Origin: Deltaproteobacteria bacterium
GTDB lineage: Bacteria; Desulfobacterota; Desulfobaccia; Desulfobaccales; 0-14-0-80-60-11
Reading direction: 5' to 3'
DNA: 5,575 bases
Assembly: GCA_021817645.1 (NCBI GenBank)
Contig: JAKAGH010000222.1
Span: forward strand, 1 to 5,575
Under the pieces are notes generated by a model. The model searched no databases. It was not told the origin of the DNA and saw only the letters and a list, made by a program, of their open reading frames with translations. Positions within the stretch are counted from its first letter, which is position 1; the number at the start of each line of letters is the position of its first letter. This document shows positions 1 to 4,537 of this stretch, piece after piece. A program made the position numbers and the translations under genes.

Positions 1-49
1 GCGCACCCGCGTGTGCGCCCTCTCAGGGGGGACACATGGGTCCCCCCCT
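1..49. repeat. Pair of GC-rich hairpins next to the globin-sensor stop
   Basis: There are two adjacent palindromes. The first pairs GCGCAC (1-6) with GTGCGC (13-18) and may continue past the window edge. The second pairs AGGGGGGA (25-32) with the C-run ending in T at 41-49, around an 8-base loop. They lie just downstream of the stop of the minus-strand globin gene. Read on the minus strand, no T-run follows either stem, so they are not a standard intrinsic terminator. The paired layout resembles the dispersed palindromic (REP-like) elements common between genes in Desulfobacterota and other environmental bacteria. That identity is inferred; only the pairing is seen. Confidence 0.5.
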
Positions 50-52
50 ACA

Positions 53-946
53 TTAGCTTTTCTTGCCTTCGGCCCGGGACACCAGCCAGTAGATCGCCCC
101 TAGAATGAGGATGCCAGCCAGGTAGAGGATCTCCACCTGCATAGACTCGTGGGCCAGGGAGGCCACCAGCACTTTTCGAATAAAGGCCACCAGGGCCACC
201 CCCACAAACAGGGAGAGTTGAAAGGCCCCGCCCTGGAGCCGGTCGATCTCCGCGTCCAGCAGTTCAATCATCAGCCAGAGGATCAGCAGCGATCCCAGAG
301 CCGACACCAGGCCTTTTTCCGGACTGCCCCGGAAGATCAGACTGATGTCATGGGCCAAAACCGCCACCACTCCCAGGGACAGGGCGATAAGGCCCACCAG
401 CAGCAGCATGTTGAGACCGAAAGTGAAGCGGTGGGCAAAGCGGATCAAGGCATTGTCCAGGCGGTACGACAGAAAAACCCGGCGCATTTCTTCTTCGTGG
501 TAGGTGCGGGCAATGATGTCCAGATTGAGGTCCAGGATCTTCTCCATGGCTCTCTGGCTCAACTCCCGCAGCCGGGGCCCCACCTCGGTGTCGATGATTC
601 TCTGCAGTTGCAGGCGGAAAAAATTCATCGCCACATAGACAAAATGGGCCGACAGACCGATGCGCACATGGGCGTGGCCGACCCGCTGCAGACGCTCATA
701 GTAGCGCTCATCGAAGGGGCCGGGAAACAGGGCCAGCAGCCAGGAGCGATGCGCCTCGCTGAGACGGGCCATGAGGGCTTCATCCTGGAGAAACTTGGCT
801 GCATCCGGCATCTGCCGGCAGAGGTGATGAAAGTCCCCGATCAACCGGTCGGCGTGGGGTTCGACGACCGGCAGCAGACTCTTCAGGGTCTCCATTTCTG
901 CAGCAGTAAACCGGTAGTTGTCTTTGATCTCCTGGAAGGTGCGCAT
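53..946 (-). CDS. Globin-coupled sensor with PsiE-like four-helix membrane domain
   Basis: This 297-residue protein has two parts. Residues about 1-160 form a sensor globin: the motif VGHAHVRIGL (89-98) matches the F-helix signature of globin-coupled sensors, with His93 as the expected proximal haem ligand. His66 (EAHRSWL) lies where the distal E helix should be, so bis-histidyl haem is possible. Residues about 174-291 hold four hydrophobic segments (about 174-198, 212-230, 241-262, 271-289) in the pattern of PsiE, including the stretch around FIRKVLVASLAHES between the last two. As I recall, Geobacter sulfurreducens GsGCS has the same globin plus four-helix layout and His66/His93 ligation. 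The likely role is sensing O2, NO or redox state at the inner membrane, but the output is unknown. The ATG has GGAGG (953-957) six bases upstream. No catalytic signalling domain is present. The gene lies 152 bases downstream of ridA on the same strand; co-transcription is uncertain. Confidence 0.85.
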   Translation of the reverse strand: MRTFQEIKDNYRFTAAEMETLKSLLPVVEPHADRLIGDFHHLCRQMPDAAKFLQDEALMARLSEAHRSWLLALFPGPFDERYYERLQRVGHAHVRIGLSAHFVYVAMNFFRLQLQRIIDTEVGPRLRELSQRAMEKILDLNLDIIARTYHEEEMRRVFLSYRLDNALIRFAHRFTFGLNMLLLVGLIALSLGVVAVLAHDISLIFRGSPEKGLVSALGSLLILWLMIELLDAEIDRLQGGAFQLSLFVGVALVAFIRKVLVASLAHESMQVEILYLAGILILGAIYWLVSRAEGKKS

Positions 947-1004
947 CCCGCGCCTCCACGATGAAATTGGCTAGGTTACGCCTGGGAAGAATACCGGGCT
1001 CGGT

Positions 1005-1068
1005 TAGCGATCAGCTTTCAGCAAAACCAGAAGGTTTTTTTAAGCAGAATGCTGAAAGCTGACCGCTA
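1005..1068. repeat. 19-bp inverted repeat built from heptamer units, with inner hairpin
   Basis: The arms 1005-1023 and 1050-1068 are complementary at 18 of 19 positions; the exception is a possible G-T pair. The arms show a 7-base rhythm: the right arm reads GCTGAAA then GCTGACC then GCTA. The 26-base loop contains a second hairpin, AAAACC (1023-1028), loop AGAA, GGTTTT (1033-1038), which runs into a seven-T tract on the plus strand. No plus-strand gene ends here. On the minus strand the structure lies between ridA and the globin gene, where it could weaken read-through. A dispersed repeat is the likeliest identity. Confidence 0.6.
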
Positions 1069-1098
1069 TTTTCCCGGCCCTATCCCCATATTTTCCTT

Positions 1099-1482
1099 TT
1101 AAGCCTTCTTCAAAGCAATGGCGTCGATTTCCACGGCCGCGCTCCGGGCCAAGGCCGCCGCCTGGATGGTGGTGCGGGCCGGGGGGTGATCCGGGAAAAA
1201 CTCGGCGTAGGTGCGGTTCATTTCCTTGAAATCCGCCATATCGGCCAGATAGACGGTGGTCTTGACCACGTCCTTGAGGGTGAGGCCGGCTGCGGCCAAG
1301 ATGGCCTTCAGGTTTTGGATTACCTGAATAGTTTGGACGACTATGTCACCCTCCACCATTTGCCCCTTGGCGTCCTGGGGAATCTGTCCGGAAATGAAGA
1401 CAAAGGGACCCGCGGCCAGGGCCTGGGTGTAAGGTCCGACGACGGGCGGGGCCTGATCCGTGGTAATCACAATTTTTTTCAT
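1099..1482 (-). CDS. ridA: RidA family reactive enamine/imine deaminase
   Basis: This 127-residue protein has the usual full length of the RidA/YjgF/UK114 family, small trimeric cytosolic proteins. RidA hydrolyses reactive enamine/imine intermediates, such as 2-aminoacrylate made by PLP enzymes, and so protects other enzymes. Family landmarks are present in order: VVGPYTQA (14-21) with Tyr18, FISGQIP (29-35), Asn89, PARTTI (101-106) with the catalytic-site Arg103, and VEIDAIA (117-123) with Glu118. The cysteine that follows the arginine in E. coli RidA (C107) is Thr105 here, which is tolerated in the family. The retained arginine favours true deaminase activity over a non-catalytic subgroup. 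AAGGAAG (1492-1498) lies nine bases upstream of the ATG. The gene is divergent from the zinc-ribbon gene and lies upstream of the globin-sensor gene on the same strand. Confidence 0.93.
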   Translation of the reverse strand: MKKIVITTDQAPPVVGPYTQALAAGPFVFISGQIPQDAKGQMVEGDIVVQTIQVIQNLKAILAAAGLTLKDVVKTTVYLADMADFKEMNRTYAEFFPDHPPARTTIQAAALARSAAVEIDAIALKKA

Positions 1483-1520
1483 GTCCTGGTTCTTCCTTTT
1501 CTCTGAAGTTAAATCTCCGT

Positions 1521-1539
1521 CTCCCGAGTGTCTTGGGAG
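1521..1539. promoter_or_regulatory. Short hairpin/inverted repeat upstream of ridA
   Basis: CTCCCGAG (1521-1528) and CTTGGGAG (1532-1539) form an 8-bp stem, with one G-T pair, around a three-base loop. The element lies 39-57 bases upstream of the ridA start, in the divergent gap with the zinc-ribbon gene. A TTGACT at 1538-1543 on the minus strand abuts it, but there is no acceptable -10 at normal spacing. It could be an operator or a 5'-leader structure. No protein can be assigned to it. Confidence 0.3.
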
Positions 1540-1571
1540 TCAATGACTGCAAGAAAAACCTTGAAGATTGG

Positions 1572-1606
1572 CCCGGGGTTTGTTAATTGTAACCAAAAAC
1601 CCCCGG
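1572..1606 (+). promoter_or_regulatory. Nested hairpin running into the zinc-ribbon ribosome-binding site
   Basis: The arms 1572-1581 (CCCGGGGTTT) and 1597-1606 (AAACCCCCGG) pair at nine of ten positions. Inside them GTTA (1582-1585) pairs with TAAC (1590-1593) around ATTG. The last two bases of the right arm are the first two of the Shine-Dalgarno GGAGGT (1605-1610). If transcribed, the folded leader would partly hide the ribosome-binding site. The pairing is seen; a regulatory role is inferred. Confidence 0.4.
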
Positions 1607-1610
1607 AGGT
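1605..1610 (+). promoter_or_regulatory. Shine-Dalgarno site fixing the zinc-ribbon start
   Basis: GGAGGT lies five bases before the ATG at 1616. It is 17 bases before the next in-frame ATG (1628) and downstream of the in-frame TTG at 1568. It therefore supports 1616 as the start. Confidence 0.7.
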
Positions 1611-1615
1611 TGCTG

Positions 1616-1876
1616 ATGGGGCTATGGATGATTTGCCCGAAATGCCAAACGCATAATCCCTTATTTTTGAAGGCCTGTGCCAATTGTGGACTACCCCTGG
1701 ATAATCTGCCCCAGGAGCAGCGGGTCTATGTGCTCGCACCCGCGGGCGCGGCCGCGACGAAACCCTCTCGACTTCTTAAAGCTACGCCGACCCCGGAATC
1801 ACCTCTGCCGGCTGCAACTCCAGAGACTCCGAAGAGCGTTAAGGCCTCCCGGAAATCCCGGAAGAAAAAGAGTTAA
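1616..1876 (+). CDS. Small zinc-ribbon protein with basic tail
   Basis: This 86-residue protein is not assignable to a named function. Residues 7-24 contain two CxxC pairs (CPKC at 7-10, CANC at 21-24) ten residues apart, a compact zinc-ribbon knuckle of the kind often found at the N-terminus of small bacterial proteins. Residues about 40-75 are rich in Ala, Pro and Thr and probably disordered. The tail (KASRKSRKKKS, 76-86) is strongly basic and could bind nucleic acid or acidic membrane; that is inference. A longer reading from TTG at 1568 is open but would place the good GGAGGT inside the gene, so ATG 1616 is preferred. The 3' end overlaps the convergent phosphorylase gene by four bases, and TTAA at 1873-1876 gives both genes their TAA. 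Confidence 0.65.
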   Translation: MGLWMICPKCQTHNPLFLKACANCGLPLDNLPQEQRVYVLAPAGAAATKPSRLLKATPTPESPLPAATPETPKSVKASRKSRKKKS

Positions 1877-2721
1877 GCCGGTGCTGTGGCCGCGGTCTGC
1901 TCCATAATCCCCAAAAGCAGCTGCACGAGTTGGGGTTCGGCCCGGGCCACCGTGGCCACAATCTCCTCCAGGGAGGTGGGGGCCATGGCATCCGGAAGAT
2001 TAATGTTGCTGAGCACGGAAACGCCCAAGACTTGCAGGCCGGCATGCACCGCACAGATGGCTTCGGGCACGGTGGACATCCCCACCGCGTCCGCGCCGAT
2101 CTGTCTGAGAAAGCGGGTCTCCGCCGGCGTCTCCAGATGAGGGCCTTTTACCGCCACGTACACCCCCTGCCGCAGGATCAGACCCTGCTTCAGGGCCACT
2201 TCTTCCGCTGTCTGCATCAGGCTGCGGTCATAAACCCGGCTTAAATCCGGAAACCGCGGCCCCCAGGCGTCGATATTCTCTCCGGTCAGGGGGCTGTCCC
2301 CCAACAGGTTGATGTGGTCCCGGATCAGCATCAATTCTCCGGCCCGGAAAAGCGGCCGGAGTCCGCCTGCGGCATTGGTGAGGATCAGTTTTTTGATGCC
2401 CAGGGCAGCCATGACCCGCACCGGAAAAGTCACCTGGCGCAGAGAGTAGCCTTCATAAGCATGGAGCCGTCCCTGGCACAGGAGCGTCTGGCTGCCGGCT
2501 AAGCGGCCATAGCTCAGGCGGCCCCGGTGGCTGGGACTGGTGGCCCGGGGGTAATGGGGCAGTTCCGCATAGGGCAGGCTGCCTGCCACTTCCATGCTTT
2601 CCGCCAGGAGCCCCATGCCGGTTCCCAGGATGATGCCCCAGGCGGGGGGGGTGGTCCATTCGCGGCTCAGAAACGCGGCGCATTCCTCCACCTGGGCGTA
2701 ATATTGCTGTGCAGTTATCAT
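1873..2721 (-). CDS. Purine nucleoside phosphorylase (trimeric PNP family)
   Basis: This 282-residue protein matches the length and motifs of the PunA/human-PNP family. It phosphorolyses purine (deoxy)nucleosides to free base and (deoxy)ribose-1-phosphate in the cytosol. Landmarks are GTGMG (33-37, phosphate loop), SHRGRL (64-69), QGRLHAYEGY (83-92), LTNAAGG (114-120), HINLLGDSPLTG (136-147), GPHLETPAE (193-201, with Glu197 as the purine-contacting glutamate) and GMSTVPE (214-220). Asn239 (LSNIN) lies where human PNP has Asn243. Methylthioadenosine phosphorylases carry Asp there, so 6-oxopurine substrates (inosine, guanosine) are favoured. A GTG at 2748 is also in frame, but it lies between the predicted -10 box and the start of transcription. 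ATG 2721 has GGGAG (2730-2734) eight bases upstream. The gene is divergent from the DUF134-purM pair. Confidence 0.93.
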   Translation of the reverse strand: MITAQQYYAQVEECAAFLSREWTTPPAWGIILGTGMGLLAESMEVAGSLPYAELPHYPRATSPSHRGRLSYGRLAGSQTLLCQGRLHAYEGYSLRQVTFPVRVMAALGIKKLILTNAAGGLRPLFRAGELMLIRDHINLLGDSPLTGENIDAWGPRFPDLSRVYDRSLMQTAEEVALKQGLILRQGVYVAVKGPHLETPAETRFLRQIGADAVGMSTVPEAICAVHAGLQVLGVSVLSNINLPDAMAPTSLEEIVATVARAEPQLVQLLLGIMEQTAATAPA

Positions 2722-2729
2722 TATTCCAA

Positions 2730-2734
2730 CTCCC
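2730..2734 (-). promoter_or_regulatory. Shine-Dalgarno site of the phosphorylase gene
   Basis: GGGAG on the minus strand lies eight bases before ATG 2721. Nothing comparable precedes the alternative GTG at 2748, so this site decides the start. Confidence 0.6.
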
Positions 2735-2748
2735 GGAAGTACTGTCAC

Positions 2749-2777
2749 AAGATATGATGCTTTCCGGGTTTCGTCAA
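2749..2777 (-). promoter_or_regulatory. Sigma-70-type promoter of the phosphorylase gene
   Basis: On the minus strand, TTGACG (2772-2777, five of six consensus bases) and TATCTT (2749-2754, four of six) are separated by exactly 17 bases. Transcription would start near 2742, leaving a leader of about 20 bases that contains the Shine-Dalgarno site. The spacer carries ACCCGG two bases after the -35 box, as does the opposing promoter. Confidence 0.6.
2764..2769 (-). promoter_or_regulatory. ACCCGG element in the phosphorylase promoter spacer
   Basis: Read on the minus strand, ACCCGG follows the -35 box TTGACG after two bases. The same hexamer occupies the same position in the divergent promoter (2825-2830, plus strand). 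This is a candidate operator half-site. The binding protein is unknown; the adjacent DUF134 protein is the obvious local candidate. Confidence 0.4.
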
Positions 2778-2816
2778 TGGCTGATGGTGCGTCCGCCTCG
2801 TTTCGGGTTTATTCCC

Positions 2817-2845
2817 TTGACAGGACCCGGTTCCAGTTTTAAAAA
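2817..2845 (+). promoter_or_regulatory. Sigma-70-type promoter of the DUF134-purM pair
   Basis: A perfect TTGACA (2817-2822) and TAAAAA (2840-2845, four of six) are 17 bases apart. Transcription would start near 2852, about 25 bases before the DUF134 ATG at 2877. This also argues against any start further upstream in that frame. Confidence 0.6.
2823..2834 (+). promoter_or_regulatory. Imperfect palindrome with ACCCGG in the DUF134-purM promoter
   Basis: GGACCCGGTTCC matches its own reverse complement at ten of twelve positions. It lies wholly between the -35 and -10 boxes, the usual place for a repressor operator. It includes the ACCCGG (2825-2830) shared with the opposing promoter. A related TTTCGGGTTT occurs between the two promoters at 2801-2810. 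Confidence 0.4.
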
Positions 2846-2876
2846 TAGGTACATAACCGATTGGGGACAGGGAGTA

Positions 2877-3302
2877 ATGGCCAGACCTAAAAAGTGCCGT
2901 TGGGTAAAGATGGAGCCGGGAGCGACCTTTTTCAAGCCCCAGGGGGTTCCACTTGCGGGCCTGGAGCAGGCGGTGATCACCGTTGACGAAATGGAGGCCA
3001 TGCGCCTGTCGGACTATTTAGGACTGAGCCAGGAAGAAGTGGCCAAGCAGATGCAGGTTTCCCGGCCGACGGTGACCCGCATGCTGGCCCGGGCCCACCG
3101 GACCGTGGCCGATGCCTTGGCCCATGGCAAGGCCATCCGCATCGAGGGGGGGGATTACCGGCTGGTGGGCCAGTTCCTGGAGTGCCGCTTCTGTGGCCAT
3201 CGTGAAGCCGCTCTCACCGCCGAGGGCGCGGCCCCGCAGACCTGCTCCAAATGCCACAGCCAAAATTTCGGCCAGCTCTTTCTGGACAAAACTCACAAAT
3301 AA
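2877..3302 (+). CDS. DUF134 (UPF0251) family helix-turn-helix protein with C-terminal zinc ribbon
   Basis: This 141-residue protein opens with the DUF134 hallmark MARPKKCR, then EPGATFFKPQGVPL (13-26). Residues about 34-80 form a sigma-region-4-like helix-turn-helix: VDEMEAMRLSDYLGLSQEEV (36-55), then VSRPTVTRML (61-70) as the recognition helix. KAIRIEGG (85-92) is also typical of the family. Two CxxC pairs (CRFC 103-106, CSKC 123-126) suggest a metal-binding knuckle; I am unsure how common this is in DUF134. It is a probable cytosolic DNA-binding regulator, but the family has no well-established target as far as I know. GGGGA (2863-2867) lies nine bases before the ATG. purM follows after 40 bases with no terminator, so the two are likely co-transcribed. 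The shared palindromic site in the promoter region makes autoregulation a fair hypothesis. Confidence 0.88.
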   Translation: MARPKKCRWVKMEPGATFFKPQGVPLAGLEQAVITVDEMEAMRLSDYLGLSQEEVAKQMQVSRPTVTRMLARAHRTVADALAHGKAIRIEGGDYRLVGQFLECRFCGHREAALTAEGAAPQTCSKCHSQNFGQLFLDKTHK

Positions 3303-3342
3303 TCCTGGGGCCCTGAAGCCTCTTGGGGGGAGACAAAAGGGC

Positions 3343-4383
3343 ATGGATGCCACCACTTATCGCGATTCAGGCGTCGATATCGATAAGGCCGAAGCCTTTA
3401 TTGAGAAGATTCGGCCCTTAGTCAAATCCACTTTCCGCACCGGCGTTCTGGGGGAAATCGGCGGTTTCGGCGGCATGTTTCACCTTGACGTCCAAAAATA
3501 CCATGACCCGGTGCTGGTTTCCGCCACTGATGGCGTGGGCACCAAGATCATGGTGGCCGTGCTCATGGACCGCCACCACACCATCGGCATCGATCTGGTG
3601 GCCATGTGCGTCAATGACATCATTGTCCACGGGGCCACACCTCTGTTTTTCCTGGACTATTTGGCCATGGGCCAGCTCTCGCCCCAGGTCGGCGCCCAGA
3701 TCCTGGAAGGCGTCACCAATGGCTGCCTCCAGGCCCGCTGCTCCTTGATCGGGGGGGAAACCGCGGAGATGCCGGGCCTCTATAAAGCCGGGGACTACGA
3801 TCTGGCCGGGTTTGTGGTGGGCGTGGTGGACCGGGGCCAGATCATCGACGGTTCGGACATCGCCGTGGGCCACCGCCTGATCGGCATCGCCTCCAACGGC
3901 CTGCACTCCAACGGCTTTTCCCTGGTGCGCAAGGTCTTTTTCGAGAACCGGGGATATCGGATCATGGATTATATCCCGGAGCTGGGCGGTCCTTTGGGGG
4001 AAGAACTTCTCAAACCCACCCGGATTTACGTGGAGCCCGTGCTCAATCTGCTGCGGGATTTTCCCTTGAGCGGTCTCGCCCATATCACCGGCGGCGGCCT
4101 GACTCAGAATCTGCCCCGTATCCTGCCCAAGTCCTGCCAGGCGGTGCTGCAGCGGCAGAGCTGGCCCGTGCCCCCGATTTTTCACTTTCTGCAAGAGAAG
4201 GGCAATATTTCTGACGAGGAAATGCTCCGGACCTTCAATAACGGCATCGGCATGGTGATGGTGGTGGCCGAGGATCTGGTGGCGGACGTGTTATTGCGCC
4301 TCCAGGGCCTCCACGAACAGGCCTTTGTGATCGGGGAAATCGTGGCCCGCAAACCGGAGAACCCGCCTTTGGTCTTTGTTTGA
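3343..4383 (+). CDS. purM: Phosphoribosylformylglycinamidine cyclo-ligase (AIR synthetase)
   Basis: This 346-residue protein has the typical PurM length. It uses ATP to close the imidazole ring, converting FGAM to AIR in the fifth step of de novo purine synthesis, in the cytosol as a homodimer. Clear family motifs appear in order: SATDGVGTK (60-68, the ATP-binding glycine-rich segment), GIDLVAMCVND (82-92), PLFFLDYLAMG (100-110), SLIGGETAEMPG (134-145), DYDLAGFVVGVV (151-162), GLHSNGFSLVRK (186-197), LLKPTRIYV (222-230), HITGGGLTQNLPR (247-259) and RTFNNGIGMV (296-305). No key motif is missing. The start has a G-run ending in GGAG (3329-3332) ten bases upstream. purN, often next to purM elsewhere, is not present. 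A strong terminator lies about 90 bases downstream, so this is probably the last gene of the DUF134-purM transcript. Confidence 0.96.
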   Translation: MDATTYRDSGVDIDKAEAFIEKIRPLVKSTFRTGVLGEIGGFGGMFHLDVQKYHDPVLVSATDGVGTKIMVAVLMDRHHTIGIDLVAMCVNDIIVHGATPLFFLDYLAMGQLSPQVGAQILEGVTNGCLQARCSLIGGETAEMPGLYKAGDYDLAGFVVGVVDRGQIIDGSDIAVGHRLIGIASNGLHSNGFSLVRKVFFENRGYRIMDYIPELGGPLGEELLKPTRIYVEPVLNLLRDFPLSGLAHITGGGLTQNLPRILPKSCQAVLQRQSWPVPPIFHFLQEKGNISDEEMLRTFNNGIGMVMVVAEDLVADVLLRLQGLHEQAFVIGEIVARKPENPPLVFV

Positions 4384-4389
4384 AAGATG

Positions 4390-4406
4390 GTTTTCTGTTT
4401 TCCGTC
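4390..4406. repeat. Left arm of inverted heptamer repeat after purM
   Basis: GTTTTCTGTTTTCCGTC contains two 7-base units, TTTTCTG and TTTTCCG. GTTTTCTGT (4390-4398) is the exact reverse complement of 4511-4519, and GTTTTCCGT (4397-4405) that of 4525-4533. The arms bracket the terminator in this convergent gap. Confidence 0.5.
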
Positions 4407-4471
4407 AAAAGATTCTGGATAATAAATATCTTACCCATATAATGAGCAGTGTGGAAAATCGCTAAAAAGCT

Positions 4472-4509
4472 AAAGGGGCACAGGATAAACCTTGCGCCCC
4501 TTTTCTTTT
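4472..4509. terminator. Bidirectional intrinsic terminator between purM and the HD-GYP gene
   Basis: AAAGGGGC (4472-4479) pairs perfectly with GCCCCTTT (4496-4503). On the plus strand the stem runs into TTTTCTTTT (4501-4509), a good terminator for purM. Read on the minus strand the same stem ends in CCCCTTT followed by AGCTTTTTAG, which would serve the HD-GYP gene arriving from the other side. A few inner bases (4482-4484 with 4490-4492) can extend the stem. Confidence 0.85.
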
Positions 4510-4510
4510 A

Positions 4511-4533
4511 ACAGAAAACTGAAAACGGAAAAC
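4511..4533. repeat. Right arm of inverted heptamer repeat, three tandem units
   Basis: Three consecutive 7-base units, CAGAAAA, CTGAAAA and CGGAAAA (4512-4532), abut the stop codon of the HD-GYP gene at 4538. They are the reverse complement of the units at 4390-4406. The same 7-base rhythm with another base sequence occurs at 1005-1068. Confidence 0.5.
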
Positions 4534-4537
4534 TGTC

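Noticed and set aside
149..964. Long plus-strand open frame opposite the globin-sensor gene
   Set aside because: It is rich in Gln, His and Gly, has no recognisable domain and lies wholly antisense to a well-supported gene. It is a mirror of the codon bias there.
1023..1041. Intrinsic terminator on the plus strand (AAAACC/GGTTTT stem with T-run)
   Set aside because: No plus-strand gene ends here. The stem is weak and A/T rich, so it is described only as part of the inverted repeat.
1561..1590. Promoter for the zinc-ribbon gene (TTGAAG with TAATTG)
   Set aside because: The -35 is fair, but the -10 at 17 bases matches only two of six consensus bases. Too weak to annotate.
1568..1615. TTG start for the zinc-ribbon gene
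   Set aside because: The residues it adds are encoded by the inverted repeat and the Shine-Dalgarno site, and no ribosome-binding site precedes the TTG.
2709..2876. Longer DUF134 start at 2709
   Set aside because: The family begins at MARPKK, and the predicted promoter (2817-2845) lies inside this extension, so it would not be transcribed from there.
3112..3342. Extension of purM upstream to 3112
   Set aside because: The extra residues overlap the DUF134 gene in another frame and match no PurM sequence. ATG 3343 has its own Shine-Dalgarno and gives the family length.
3418..4194. Long minus-strand open frame inside purM
   Set aside because: It is antisense to the conserved core of purM, with low-complexity His/Gly/Ala composition and no domain.
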